Of a DNA stretch of 64,000 bases, positions 63,937 through 64,000 are shown in pieces. How positions within the stretch are numbered: position 1 is the first letter of the stretch; each line of letters starts with the position of its first letter. The DNA comes from Desulfobulbus propionicus. GTDB lineage: Bacteria > Desulfobacterota > Desulfobulbia > Desulfobulbales > Desulfobulbaceae. Below the pieces are notes generated by a model, which saw only the letters and a list, made by a program, of their open reading frames with translations, made no database searches and was not told where the DNA came from. The stretch covers positions 61,253 through 125,252 of the forward strand of contig PDTC01000012.1 in assembly GCA_002748735.1 (NCBI GenBank), written 5' to 3'. The translations under genes and the position numbers were made by a program.

Positions 63937-64000
63937 TTAAGCCTCTAAAATGCCATTAAAAAATAGATACCAAAAGTGCAGTAAAATATCAGAGCGAAAA

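Noticed and set aside
1-64000. CRISPR arrays, rRNA operons, insertion sequences
   Set aside because: No regularly spaced direct repeats, rRNA sequence or transposase/inverted-repeat pairs were recognised on reading.

Overview
The window looks like chromosome of a sulfur-metabolising, largely anaerobic member of the Desulfobacterota, most likely the Desulfobulbaceae/Desulfobulbales group. This is inferred from gene order (rho, coaE, rluD, carD, pth, rplY, prs, tRNA-Gln, ispE, DUF1844), a RpoH-type sigma factor, an AapJQMP amino-acid transporter, a nickel superoxide dismutase, and an unusual number of selenocysteine genes. No rRNA, CRISPR array, prophage or complete insertion sequence was seen. 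Species cannot be named from the sequence.

Layout. 1-7.2 kb: minus-strand housekeeping block (rho, coaE, rluD, carD, pth, rplY, prs, tRNA-Gln, ispE, DUF1844). 7.6-10.8 kb: gltX-glnS. 11-12.1 kb: nickel SOD with its maturation protease. 12.1-13.3 kb: gene-poor stretch with an OmpA-domain remnant. 13.3-14.7 kb: ybaK and pgeF. 14.7-19 kb: aapJQMP. 19.2-22.4 kb: nuclease-like protein, poly(A) polymerase, nitronate monooxygenase-like protein. 22.7-26.1 kb: hisS and aspS. 26.2-29 kb: persulfide-reductase-like flavoprotein downstream of two small selenoproteins. 29.4-34.3 kb: recD2, rlmH, yqgE and small genes. 34.3-44 kb: histidine kinase, priA, galU, hrpA. 44-45.7 kb: structured leader RNA and a triple-rhodanese lipoprotein selenoprotein. 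45.7-58.8 kb: HPt, tsaC, purD-purE fusion, FadR-like regulator, greA, TPR protein, DegT aminotransferase, rpoH, lepA, engB, hisG, hisI, slyD. 59.1-61.3 kb: selenopeptide precursor and radical SAM maturase. 61.4-64 kb: agmatinase-family ureohydrolase and a TRAP transporter.

The main result is four genes in which TGA is read through as selenocysteine, seven Sec codons in all. Conventional gene calling splits or misses each of them. In every case the TGA is followed, 11-16 nt later, by a short hairpin whose loop holds GGU or GU, the hallmark of a bacterial SECIS element. The genes are a thioredoxin-like protein (U-M-S-C), a DsrE-like protein (U-G-I-C), a rhodanese lipoprotein, and an SbtA-like precursor with four S-G-U motifs next to a SPASM radical SAM enzyme. 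The last pair fits the sparsely studied selenobiotic (thio/seleno-RiPP) type of system. The first three, with the rhodanese-tailed flavoprotein, suggest a selenium-dependent sulfane-sulfur handling theme. The Sec machinery itself (selA, selB, selC, selD) is not in the window.
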